Source: an uncultured Ignavibacteria bacterium
Lineage (GTDB): Bacteria > Bacteroidota > Ignavibacteria > Kapaibacteriales > Kapaibacteriaceae
DNA: 64,000 nucleotides
Direction: 5' to 3'
Assembly: GCA_903939735.1 (NCBI GenBank)
Contig: CAJAIA010000022.1
Location: 62,001-126,000 of the forward strand
A model generated the notes under the pieces. The model was not told the origin of the DNA and made no database searches. It saw only the letters and a list, made by a program, of their open reading frames with translations. A program made the translations under genes and the position numbers. Below are positions 8,651-16,921 of the stretch, in pieces; the stretch's first letter is position 1; the number at the start of each line of letters is the position of its first letter.

Positions 8651-10708
8651 TTACCGACCAGTAACGATGAATGGAAGGTGAATGTCCGATCGACCGTCAG
8701 CGGTTGTGAGGACGTATGTGCCGGGCACGAACTGTGATGTATTCACGTGCGATACTCCCAATGGGAGGTCGAGCGTTGCAACCACTTCTCCCGTTACGGA
8801 GACGACACGCACGTTCACAGCTCCATCAAAGGACGACATCACACGGAGTGGCTGCCCCTGTGTAACGGGGTGAGGACCAAGTACGCGCATCTGTGCGGCA
8901 TCGCTCTCACGACCATCAACGGATACAACCGACGATTGCTTTTCGCAGAGGATGTCGTTCTCCGGATCGAGCACTATCTCACGTGGAACCCAACCAAGAT
9001 CGATATCAATCGTCTGTGTTCGCTGTGTCATCACGATCACGGTATCACGTGTTGTGCCCGGACCGAGAATGCGAACACGCAACGGCGTGTGAAACACATC
9101 AGGAACGTTTGCTGCCGACTGTGTTTGAGAGATCGTCGCACGGTATGCGAACGGTGCGCCCCCTGGAAGCGGACGGAGCGCTGCATCGAAGATCGGGTGA
9201 CCGGCCTTCACGAGCCATTGATTGAAGAAGTCCGACCATGCAACAGGCGGATTCGGGATCTCGTTCTTCAGGAACTCCAAGAACTCAAATGTCTGCGCTG
9301 AACGCTTGGCGTAGTTGGCAATGTATGAGCGCAGCGCTGGGAAGAATGCATCGTCTCCTACCATACGTCGCATCATATGATAGACCCACGACGACTTGTA
9401 GTACGTTGTGTTAACGTTGAAGATGATGCCGATCGGTATGTCGTAAATCGGTGGCTCAAGGAGTCCGACCAACATGTATTGTCCGCGCTTTGCCCACAGA
9501 ACATTCATGTAGCCAGAGTTACCTCCATAGTGCTCTGCCCAGAGAGCTTCGCCCCACGCTGCGCCTCCTTCATTGAGCCAGATGTCGGCCCAGGTTGCAC
9601 ATGTAACTTCATCACCAATCCACTGGTGCGCTACTTCGTGCGCGTATCCAAGTTCTTGATCACCTACCAACCACCGACGATTGACCGTTGTCATTGACTG
9701 GTGTTCCATTCCGCCAAACGGCACCGGGCTTACCGCAACGTGTCCATACGTTGCGTAGGGATAGCGTCCGAAATACTTCTCAAATGCAGTGAACATCTCA
9801 GGCACGTTTTCAACGGCCCGACGAGCGTTGTACCGTGTGCCCTGATCATCTACATCGAAATGATAGTTGCGAATAGGCATCGTTGTGCCGTCGTCGCGCT
9901 TGTACTCCTGCATGTATAACACATACGGGGCTGCGTTGACGGCAAACAGATAGGTGGACATCACTTGATCATGATGCCACGATTGAATCGATGCTGAATC
10001 ACCGTCAACGAGACTATCGGTTGGAACACCGTTCGAGACTGCTGTGAAACCACTAGGCACACGAACATGTGCCGTGAAGTACGCCTTATCGTCTGGTTGA
10101 TCGTTGCACGGGAACCAACGTCGAGCATCCTCCGGCTGAGAGAATGTAAACCCACTAGCATACGGAACATTGATGGCCAGCGCGTCCTCTGGAGCGAACA
10201 GGTAGAGAGCGCGATCATCACTCGTGTTGGCATAGTAGATCGTTAGCTCAACGTCCTGTCCGCGACGCAAGCGAGATGGAAGATCCATCGTTAACGAGCG
10301 CACATTCTTGCGGAAGACAATCTTGGCACCGTTCACAGTAACCGAATCGATGATCAACGTCGTTGCGTCAAACACAACAGACGAGAGGCTATCGACACGT
10401 GCACGTACAACCGTCTTGACGATACCGGTCGCTTTTCGGTCACCTCGTTGTGCTCGACGTGTCTTGAGGGCGCGATACCAGTCGAGCGTGACGTCGTATG
10501 ACTGCACGTCGATGGTGGTGTCGATGACTTTCGTTGGGAACGCCTCGGTCATCATCTGATGGCCATGGAGAGGCTGCAGCGCGGCTTCAAGCTTTTCATC
10601 GGTTACAAGCCACTCGAGAAAACTCGGTTTGTTTTCCTGCGCGACCATCACCGTACATGCAGTGAAGGCCGTGATAACCAGTGCGATCGTTCGTAGTAGT
10701 TGCGTCAT
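8651..10708 (-). CDS. secreted M1-family zinc aminopeptidase with T9SS sorting tail
   Basis: Extracellular metallopeptidase of the M1 (gluzincin) family, 685 residues. I start at the ATG at 10708, which gives a signal peptide (MTQLLRTIALVITAFTACTVMVAQ); an upstream in-frame ATG would add 14 non-signal residues. The N-terminal beta-saddle domain is followed by a GxMEN-like GGMEHQ motif and the zinc site HEVAHQW (His357, Glu358, His361) with the third ligand Glu380 in WLNEGG. The last ~75 residues form a T9SS type A-like domain (VNVRVVSVTGEVVATLDL...FVPGTYVLTT), so the enzyme is likely exported across the outer membrane and anchored or released. It sits in a run with an amidohydrolase-like protein and a serine hydrolase, consistent with use of peptides. 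Confidence 0.93.
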   Translation of the reverse strand: MTQLLRTIALVITAFTACTVMVAQENKPSFLEWLVTDEKLEAALQPLHGHQMMTEAFPTKVIDTTIDVQSYDVTLDWYRALKTRRAQRGDRKATGIVKTVVRARVDSLSSVVFDATTLIIDSVTVNGAKIVFRKNVRSLTMDLPSRLRRGQDVELTIYYANTSDDRALYLFAPEDALAINVPYASGFTFSQPEDARRWFPCNDQPDDKAYFTAHVRVPSGFTAVSNGVPTDSLVDGDSASIQSWHHDQVMSTYLFAVNAAPYVLYMQEYKRDDGTTMPIRNYHFDVDDQGTRYNARRAVENVPEMFTAFEKYFGRYPYATYGHVAVSPVPFGGMEHQSMTTVNRRWLVGDQELGYAHEVAHQWIGDEVTCATWADIWLNEGGAAWGEALWAEHYGGNSGYMNVLWAKRGQYMLVGLLEPPIYDIPIGIIFNVNTTYYKSSWVYHMMRRMVGDDAFFPALRSYIANYAKRSAQTFEFLEFLKNEIPNPPVAWSDFFNQWLVKAGHPIFDAALRPLPGGAPFAYRATISQTQSAANVPDVFHTPLRVRILGPGTTRDTVIVMTQRTQTIDIDLGWVPREIVLDPENDILCEKQSSVVSVDGRESDAAQMRVLGPHPVTQGQPLRVMSSFDGAVNVRVVSVTGEVVATLDLPLGVSHVNTSQFVPGTYVLTTADGRSDIHLPFIVTGR

Positions 10709-10750
10709 GATGATCGTCCAAGAAAAGCGTGGTGTTGCTGAAAACGGCAC

Positions 10751-11653
10751 CTATGCGCCGTGCGGACCCGTCCGTGGAAGTGATGAACGATCACGCACGT
10801 AGTGATCCATCCACCAACGCATGTCGGCATTCGATTCGTTCCGTCGACCAGCCAACACATGGTCTGCATTATCGTACATGATCAACTTGTAGGGATGTTC
10901 ATGCCGTTGCAGTTCGAGTGCGAGGTGCAGGGAATGATCAGCATCAACGCGACGATCCCCAGTACCATGCATCACAAGCAATGGCGTGGTGCGACACAGC
11001 GTATCGGCCCAGAGTACGGCACTTCGACGTTCGGCCTCCTGTTGCACGACTGCATCTGGGGCCAAATGTTTCATCATTGTTTTACGGATATAGGCTGAGC
11101 TCTCAACGGCACTAATTCGCGTTGGTGCACCGAACGTAACGGCTGCACGAAAACGATCTGTCCGGGCAAGCATCATCAGCGCCATCATGCCACCGCGACT
11201 ACCACCGATAAGACCGATGCGATCGGTATCGACGTAGCCCAACCCATCGAGTAACGGGAGAAGATTGAGTGCGTCATCGACATCTCCCGCACCCCACTCT
11301 TCGACGTCGCCTTCCGAGCCCCCTACCCCACGATAATTCGACGCAATTGCGACATACCCCCATGAGGCGTACATGCCGATCAGGGGCATAGCGGTCTCGG
11401 GTGTGAGTGCGCCGCGCGGTCCGCTTCCACCGCGGTTAAAGACGATAGCAGGGTATGTCGAAGGGCCAGCCGCTGGCAGCGCTAAGAAGCCATGAATTTG
11501 TCGACCCTGACTCATGTACCGTATCGCGTACAAGGTAACGGCTTCGAATCGCGCGAGATCCTCACCGCTCAGAGCGCGGCGCGCCATGGAGAGCGCGCTT
11601 GCGGGAATCGCAAGTGGTTCAGCAGCAAGGAGCGTACCATCGATCATACACAC
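10751..11653 (-). CDS. alpha/beta-hydrolase, prolyl-oligopeptidase/dienelactone-hydrolase-like
   Basis: A 300-residue serine hydrolase with no signal peptide, so probably cytoplasmic. The nucleophile elbow is GGSRGG (Ser152), preceded by the oxyanion-region YPAIVFNRGGSGPRG and SNYRGVGGSEG. The likely acid is in MHGTGDRRVDADHSL and the catalytic His in NADHVLAGRRNE, giving a complete triad. The fold and spacing are those of S9-type peptidases lacking the propeller, or of dienelactone-hydrolase-like esterases; I cannot decide the substrate. Its stop abuts the M1 aminopeptidase region (42 bases), and its start follows the upstream amidohydrolase stop directly, so the genes are almost certainly one transcript. 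Confidence 0.88.
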   Translation of the reverse strand: MCMIDGTLLAAEPLAIPASALSMARRALSGEDLARFEAVTLYAIRYMSQGRQIHGFLALPAAGPSTYPAIVFNRGGSGPRGALTPETAMPLIGMYASWGYVAIASNYRGVGGSEGDVEEWGAGDVDDALNLLPLLDGLGYVDTDRIGLIGGSRGGMMALMMLARTDRFRAAVTFGAPTRISAVESSAYIRKTMMKHLAPDAVVQQEAERRSAVLWADTLCRTTPLLVMHGTGDRRVDADHSLHLALELQRHEHPYKLIMYDNADHVLAGRRNESNADMRWWMDHYVRDRSSLPRTGPHGA

Positions 11654-12952
11654 TTAGCGCTTGGTGCGCTCACGATACTTCTTTGCAAGGCGGTTGTGTC
11701 GGTTATTGAGTTCAAGCTCACGACCGTCAATGAACGCATGCAAAACATTGTTTGCCTTACTGTCCATCGCATCACCCGTGCTCACAAACAATGTTGCGCT
11801 CTTACCAACCTCGAGTGAGCCGTACGTGGCACCAACACCAAAGATCTGTGCAGGCCAGAGTGTAAGACCGCGCAGAGCATCAAGTTCAGACAGACCAAAC
11901 GCACGTGCTGTACCGGCGTGGAATGGGAGATTCCGTTGCTGCCATGCACCAACATCAGAGAACGCGAATGGGATGCCGGCCTTGGCCAGGATTGCAGGAA
12001 GTGTAAACGCCGCATCGTAACCATCCTCATCGCGACGAGGCAAGGCATGTACACGCGGAATGATGATGCCAACACCGGCACGCTGGAGTTGTTCCAACAT
12101 CAGCGGTGCATCTGTTGCTCCGTTCAAAATCACGCGAACATTCATCGATGCAGCAAAGTCAAGTACGCTTTCAATCTGACGTCTGGTTGCACATTCGACG
12201 ATAACGGGGACCGTGTCTTCAAACACGCATCGCATTGCCTCGAATCGGATATCGCGGAGTGACGTATCAATTCCTGCACGAGCCTTCTCCGAGTATCCAC
12301 GCGCTGCCGTGAACAGATCATAGATCTGACGGATGTTCTGGTCGATGTCCTTACGCTGCTCATCAGCGCTCTTCCGCATCCACCATGCAGTCGTGACTTC
12401 CATTGCCGGCCAGTTCAGGAGCAATCCAGAAACACGCTTTACGGCGAGGTCTTCACGAGTCCAGCCATCGAGGCGCATCAACGAGCTTTGTCCCGACACG
12501 AGTCCACCCTGCGGCGTAACGTTCGCCAGGAGCACGCCATTGGAGCGCACTGTTGGAATGATCTCACTATCTGGATTGTAGGCAGTCTCTGCGCGAGCAT
12601 TCGGATTGAGCGTTCCAACTTCACCAAAGTCTCGCGTTGCGCGAACAGCATCGATCTCGGTGAGACCCAATGTTGTTGCTGGCGCAAAGAAGCCTGGATA
12701 CACTCGTGCTCCCTTGCAATCAATCACGCGTGCACCTGACGGAATCTGCACTGCTGTGCCAACGCCTATGATGACGCCTTTGTCAAACACGACGGTGCCG
12801 TTGTTCACAGGAGCACCTGTTGCCGTGTAGACCGTTGCGTTTGTGAGTGCGATCGGTTGGCGCTGCGGCGCCCCCGGAATTTCTTCTCCTGCGCGGAGGA
12901 CGCTAGTTGCCGCAAGAACGGCGAGCGTAACGAGAGTCAGAATACGTTGCAT
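11654..12952 (-). CDS. secreted amidohydrolase-like protein without the usual metal ligands
   Basis: A 432-residue exported protein of the imidazolonepropionase/amidohydrolase family. The ATG at 12952 gives a signal peptide (MQRILTLVTLAVLAATSVLRAG), and a TAGATTTG -7 box sits five bases upstream. Family landmarks are ALTNATVYTATGAPVNNGTVVFDKGVIIGVG at the start and LWPAQIFGVGATYGSLEVGKSATLFV at the end. The metal-binding HxH after PG is absent (YPGFFAPATTLGL), and the positions normally holding barrel His ligands read VIVECATRR and VILNGAT. Similar non-canonical members are common in Bacteroidota. It may be non-catalytic or use another chemistry. First gene of the operon leading to the hydrolase, peptidase and pdxH. 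Confidence 0.82.
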   Translation of the reverse strand: MQRILTLVTLAVLAATSVLRAGEEIPGAPQRQPIALTNATVYTATGAPVNNGTVVFDKGVIIGVGTAVQIPSGARVIDCKGARVYPGFFAPATTLGLTEIDAVRATRDFGEVGTLNPNARAETAYNPDSEIIPTVRSNGVLLANVTPQGGLVSGQSSLMRLDGWTREDLAVKRVSGLLLNWPAMEVTTAWWMRKSADEQRKDIDQNIRQIYDLFTAARGYSEKARAGIDTSLRDIRFEAMRCVFEDTVPVIVECATRRQIESVLDFAASMNVRVILNGATDAPLMLEQLQRAGVGIIIPRVHALPRRDEDGYDAAFTLPAILAKAGIPFAFSDVGAWQQRNLPFHAGTARAFGLSELDALRGLTLWPAQIFGVGATYGSLEVGKSATLFVSTGDAMDSKANNVLHAFIDGRELELNNRHNRLAKKYRERTKR

Positions 12953-12957
12953 AGACG

Positions 12958-12965
12958 CAAATCTA
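12958..12965 (-). promoter_or_regulatory. -7 promoter element (TAGATTTG) of the amidohydrolase operon
   Basis: An exact TAnnTTTG match on the minus strand, ending five bases before the ATG at 12952. With the Bacteroidota geometry the transcript would begin at or within a few bases of the start codon. Confidence 0.6.
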
Positions 12966-12987
12966 CTCCAAAAAAAAGGGAACCCCC

Positions 12988-13049
12988 AGACGTCACCACT
13001 CATCTAGGGGCTCGGAGTCCCGGGCACTAAAGCGCCACAGAGACGTCAC
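12988..13049. repeat. two direct copies of AGACGTCAC with a palindromic GACGTC core
   Basis: The 9-mer occurs at 12988-12996 and 13041-13049, 53 bases apart, in the intergenic region between the divergent amidohydrolase operon and tRNA-Pro. The GACGTC core is self-complementary, as expected for a dimeric regulator site. No regulator can be named. Confidence 0.35.
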
Positions 13050-13098
13050 AAATCTATCACAGAAGCGCAATAATGTGCGCAGAATTGTCAGTCATATT

Positions 13099-13128
13099 TT
13101 GTCAGTTCTGAAAAACTCAGCATCTTTG
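13099..13128 (+). promoter_or_regulatory. tRNA-Pro promoter: TTG, 19-base spacer, CATCTTTG
   Basis: TTG at 13099-13101 is separated by exactly 19 bases from CATCTTTG at 13121-13128. This is the Bacteroidota -33/-7 architecture (TTG-N19-TAnnTTTG) with one mismatch. The tRNA begins nine bases later. It is the best complete promoter in the window. Confidence 0.7.
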
Positions 13129-13137
13129 TGACCCATT

Positions 13138-13212
13138 CGGGGTGTAGCGTAGCCCGGTTAGCGCGTCTGCTTTGGGAGCAGAAGGTCGCAGGTTCGAATC
13201 CTGCCACCCCGA
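13138..13212 (+). tRNA. tRNA-Pro (anticodon TGG)
   Basis: The acceptor stem CGGGGTG pairs with CACCCCG. The anticodon arm TCTGC-TTTGGGA-GCAGA exposes TGG, and the T arm contains GGTTCGAATCC. The discriminator base is A and no CCA is encoded. A strong hairpin terminator follows eight bases later. Confidence 0.97.
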
Positions 13213-13219
13213 CACAAGA

Positions 13220-13254
13220 AGAGCCCTCGTCTGCACAGTGCAGACGAGGGCTCT
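13220..13254. terminator. bidirectional Rho-independent terminator after tRNA-Pro
   Basis: A near-perfect inverted repeat (AGAGCCCTCGTCTGCAC and its complement) folds into a long GC-rich stem, followed by TTTCGTT on the plus strand. It lies between tRNA-Pro and the convergent lipoprotein gene, so it may serve both. Confidence 0.88.
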
Positions 13255-13273
13255 TTCGTTATTCGGTCGGGTG

Positions 13274-13930
13274 TTACAGCGCAGCGAGCTTCTTTAGGTC
13301 CACCGAGGCTGCAATTGAGCGCGTGAGTTCCAGCGAAGATTGCTTGGTAGCGGTTACCTCAAGCATAAACCGGCCTCCGAGAGCGTAGATCACGGTAGTA
13401 CTCTTGGTCGACTTCTTAAGGCTCTCAAAGCCATTAATCAGGGGATCATCCGTTTGGAACGTCTTCGAAATCTCGGAGTCGTTTTCCACGGCGATTGGCA
13501 ATGAAAACACCGATGTTGCCGATTCCCATCCACTTGCCGAGGCATTATAGTCGACCAGCGTGATCGTCACCGTAGCACCAGTCGTTGCGGTATAGGTTGC
13601 TGTCGCCCGCGACAGGGATACCCCTGGAGTGTTGACCTGCTCAACTGATGGTACACCCGAGGTGAACCCCGAGATACTAGCTGGCAGGAACTGCTTCAGT
13701 GTGTTTGCGGGCATTGCAACGGTATCGCCCTTCGCACGACGCGCTTCACGTCGCTCGGTGACGATCTTCATTGCCTTGGCGAGATCAGAGTCTTCTTCCG
13801 GCAAACCAAACAAGTCTTCAGAAGCTTGTGCGTCTTGCACGGGTAGCTCAGCAGGTGCATCCCCTTGTCCGGCACAACCTGCGACCAGCATGCCCACAAC
13901 GAGCGCTGCAATAATGAAACGGAACTGCAT
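13274..13930 (-). CDS. lipoprotein of unknown function
   Basis: A 218-residue exported protein with a clear lipobox: MQFRFIIAALVVGMLVAGC, with Cys19 the likely lipidated residue. I use the ATG at 13930; another ATG four codons upstream is possible. A charged low-complexity region (about 20-70, including SDLAKAMKIVTERREARRAKGD) is followed by a globular part with strands such as SLSRATATYTATTGATVTITLVDYNASASGW and a C-terminal segment on residues about 160-215 (GGRFMLEVTATKQSSLELTRSIAASVDLKKLAAL). I do not recognise the family. It is monocistronic, convergent with tRNA-Pro and divergent from the redoxin-propeller gene. Confidence 0.75.
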   Translation of the reverse strand: MQFRFIIAALVVGMLVAGCAGQGDAPAELPVQDAQASEDLFGLPEEDSDLAKAMKIVTERREARRAKGDTVAMPANTLKQFLPASISGFTSGVPSVEQVNTPGVSLSRATATYTATTGATVTITLVDYNASASGWESATSVFSLPIAVENDSEISKTFQTDDPLINGFESLKKSTKSTTVIYALGGRFMLEVTATKQSSLELTRSIAASVDLKKLAAL

Positions 13931-14030
13931 CTCGGTTCTCATTCGATTTGTTGAAGAATGGCGGTAACTTTCACGGATCGCGAGGCGTTAATACCCAACC
14001 CCTCACAACTCACTAAACTACGAGTAATTC

Positions 14031-16916
14031 ATGCTTCACATGAACCCTTTCCGCCTCCTAGGCCAGCGCCTTGTGTCCCTTACGGGCATACTCTGCCTCG
14101 CGCTGGTTCTCGGCGTCGCGCCTGTTCTCGCGGATGATGGAGGGGCGCACACAGTGCGATTCTTTACACCGGTTCTTACAGAGCATTCCGAGATACCAGC
14201 GGCACTTGGCCGGCACACCGAACCAACAATCGTAGTTCGATATCTGGGATACCGATGCACGCATTGTGTCGAACACCTGCTGTACATCAACACACACGCG
14301 GCAAAGCTTCGCGAACGTGGCATTCGCGTGATCGCCACAAGTCCGGATAACGTTGCGCAATGGCAGGAAATGGCAAAGCGGTTCGATCTTGACACCGCTC
14401 TGATGTCGTATATCAGCGATCCAGAGAACACTCTGGCTGCAGCGCTTGGCGCTCTGCCCCGCTCCAACGACACTGTGTACGATGCCCACGCTGTGTTGGT
14501 CCTTCGGGATGGACGCGTTGCGCTGAGTGTGGTCTCCGATCAGCCGTACATGGATGTAGAACGACTTGTCGGACACGCGATTCCTCCGGCGGCGATGGTT
14601 CCTGAAGACGCCCATAGCATTGATCAATATTTGACATCGCCTATTGCCATCACAACAATTGCCACAGCTAATGACGGCATCGCATCCCCGATCGATCTCG
14701 ATTTTTCACGCAGCCCGCTCCATGGAAACGATCTCTGGGTTGTCACGGCAGAGCCAAAGGGGCATGCCATATCGATCATTCACGATGCTGGAACACCACA
14801 GCAGGTGATCCGCAAGAAGAAGGATTCGCGCGCATATCACTTTATGTGGCGCACCATGGGTATTGCCATGGGTACGAATGGCGCATTCGCAACGGCACAG
14901 AATGGTGAGCCTGGAAACAACGACCTTAACTACATGTTCATGGGTCCAACGCTCTGGTCGGCAGACACCGCGGTGTTTGCTTCACGGTATCAAGAAGACG
15001 ACACGAAGTTGGCCTCGCACCTCGACATGCTGCATCAAAGCCCGTGGGGTCTCGGTATCGCGCACGACACCGCAAACGTCTACTGGGTGCTGGATGCGAA
15101 ATACAAAGACATCTGTCGATATGACTTTCGTGATCCACATGAAGTTGGTGGTACGGACCACCGTGATGGCATCATTCGTCGGTACAGCGACGTGACCATC
15201 ACACCAGCCGAACGCGGACGTCCGTCGCACATCGATCTCGATCCGTCAACTGGCTTCCTCTACTATATCGATCCAGGTAAGGGATCTGTTCACGTCCTTG
15301 ATACGCGAACAGGCCGGGTTGACCAGCCATTGACGCCTCCCAAAGAGAGCTCGGAAAATCTTGCGGAGTTTGTCAGTATGACGAACGCCGTTACACGAAT
15401 GGTGGTCAAGCCCGGTGTCATTTCCGAACCCGTTGGAATTGACGTGTATGGCAATCGCCTTCTCGTTGGAGATCGTGCAACTGGCAAGATCCATGTGTTT
15501 GCTCTCAGCGACACGTCGGCGACACTCAAGGGAGCCATCACTACTGGTGCTACCGCCCTGCACGGGATCACGGTTGGTCCAGACGGACGAATCTGGTTCG
15601 TTGACAACGCCCTCGGTACAGTGCGTCGCCTCGACGTGAGTTCTGCTTTGATGATTTCCACGCCGGAACGCGTTCGCACAATTAACCGCCGCGACACACT
15701 CAGCGTCACCGTCACAAATGGCATTTGGGTGCGCGACAATCTCCGCCTTCGGTATCGGTTCACCCGTCTGGCCGATGGTACGCAGACCACGTGGTCGTTC
15801 GTGCCGATTGTGCCCGGCATTCTTGCAGGCGAAGCACGGAACGTTCAGATTCCGATTGCGATCAACGACAGCCTTAGTCTGTGGAAATGTGATGTGTCGA
15901 TCGTCAACGCTGATGGTACCATTGAGCGGTCGACGTCGATCACACTTGTACCGCGCAACATTCGCAAAGCAATCGTCAACGACGAGCTCAATGGCACATT
16001 CGACATTGAAGGTGCTGTTCGTCAGACCGAGCGACGCAACTACGTGGCGTTCACGTCTGACGTCTTCACAATTGTTGCCAACAACCTACCAGTGCTAAAG
16101 ACAGTCCTCTGGAACGCGGGTAGCGTTGGAGAACTTGGAGAAGTTGACGACGCCGTTGTGCGTTCGCTCCTGACACGACAAATCGAAGTGTTTTTGATCG
16201 GCGACGATCCCCTTTTGCTCCGCACCGATCTGCCAGGCTCTACTGCATTTTTCCGCTCATTTGGTAGCTCTCTGCGAGGCGCTGACGCGGTTGAGAACGA
16301 CAACGGACAACGCGTGCTTCGCGGTGTACTCGCCGATCCCGTGACGGCAGGTATGTCGCAGATCGATGTCCAACTCCCGCGTCTCGATCACCATCGCGGT
16401 GGCAAGTACGTTCCTAACGTCAAGTTTCTCATCGTCGCACCAGCCCGCGGCATGATAACCCGTGCCGATACCGTTGTGTGTGCCGTTCGCAACGAAACCT
16501 CTACCTACCGCTCTATCATTCTTGGCGTGAATGCATCTCGCTTCCTCGATGGACAGCAGCGCACGCAGATCCTAGATAAGGGGCTGGCATGGCTCGAAGA
16601 GTTTGCCAATGCCGACACCATCGATAATCCGACAAGCGTTGCAAACGATGCTCCCGCTGTCGAGCAACATCTCCGACTGCACGTGGGCGCAAACCCAGTT
16701 ATCACAGGCACCACATGGTATGTGACGTCAGCGTCGGATGTGACGATCGACGTGATGTTGTACACTGCAGCAGGACAGCGTGTTCAGACGCTGTTCGAAG
16801 GTCCAGCACATCAGGCTCGCGGAAGCATGAACGTCGAGCATCTCCCGGCCGGAGCGTATTTTCTTGTCACACGATCAGACGATCATGTTGATCACTGCAC
16901 GATCATCGTACGGTAA
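14031..16916 (+). CDS. secreted redoxin-beta-propeller fusion with T9SS sorting tail
   Basis: A 961-residue exported protein. After a signal peptide (MNPFRLLGQRLVSLTGILCLALVLGVAPVLA from the second ATG at 14040) comes an AhpC/TSA-like thioredoxin-fold domain (about 40-190) with a CTHC motif (Cys76/Cys79 counted from 14031) in YLGYRCTHCVEHLL and VIATSPDNVAQW. A long NHL/SMP-30-like propeller (about 220-560) includes PIGIDVYGNRLLVGDRATGKIHVFAL and HGITVGPDGRIWFVDNALGTVRRL. A beta-rich region of unknown type follows. The final ~80 residues are a T9SS type A tail (VMLYTAAGQRVQTLFEGP...LPAGAYFLVTRSDD...IIVR). It ends five bases before the rel gene. Function is unknown; an extracellular thiol-dependent role is inferred from the CxxC. 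Confidence 0.82.
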   Translation: MLHMNPFRLLGQRLVSLTGILCLALVLGVAPVLADDGGAHTVRFFTPVLTEHSEIPAALGRHTEPTIVVRYLGYRCTHCVEHLLYINTHAAKLRERGIRVIATSPDNVAQWQEMAKRFDLDTALMSYISDPENTLAAALGALPRSNDTVYDAHAVLVLRDGRVALSVVSDQPYMDVERLVGHAIPPAAMVPEDAHSIDQYLTSPIAITTIATANDGIASPIDLDFSRSPLHGNDLWVVTAEPKGHAISIIHDAGTPQQVIRKKKDSRAYHFMWRTMGIAMGTNGAFATAQNGEPGNNDLNYMFMGPTLWSADTAVFASRYQEDDTKLASHLDMLHQSPWGLGIAHDTANVYWVLDAKYKDICRYDFRDPHEVGGTDHRDGIIRRYSDVTITPAERGRPSHIDLDPSTGFLYYIDPGKGSVHVLDTRTGRVDQPLTPPKESSENLAEFVSMTNAVTRMVVKPGVISEPVGIDVYGNRLLVGDRATGKIHVFALSDTSATLKGAITTGATALHGITVGPDGRIWFVDNALGTVRRLDVSSALMISTPERVRTINRRDTLSVTVTNGIWVRDNLRLRYRFTRLADGTQTTWSFVPIVPGILAGEARNVQIPIAINDSLSLWKCDVSIVNADGTIERSTSITLVPRNIRKAIVNDELNGTFDIEGAVRQTERRNYVAFTSDVFTIVANNLPVLKTVLWNAGSVGELGEVDDAVVRSLLTRQIEVFLIGDDPLLLRTDLPGSTAFFRSFGSSLRGADAVENDNGQRVLRGVLADPVTAGMSQIDVQLPRLDHHRGGKYVPNVKFLIVAPARGMITRADTVVCAVRNETSTYRSIILGVNASRFLDGQQRTQILDKGLAWLEEFANADTIDNPTSVANDAPAVEQHLRLHVGANPVITGTTWYVTSASDVTIDVMLYTAAGQRVQTLFEGPAHQARGSMNVEHLPAGAYFLVTRSDDHVDHCTIIVR

Positions 16917-16921
16917 CACAC

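Noticed and set aside
13010-13035. A GC-rich imperfect palindrome in the amidohydrolase/tRNA-Pro gap, considered as a small RNA or terminator
   Set aside because: Pairing is imperfect, there is no T tract, and no gene ends there on either strand.
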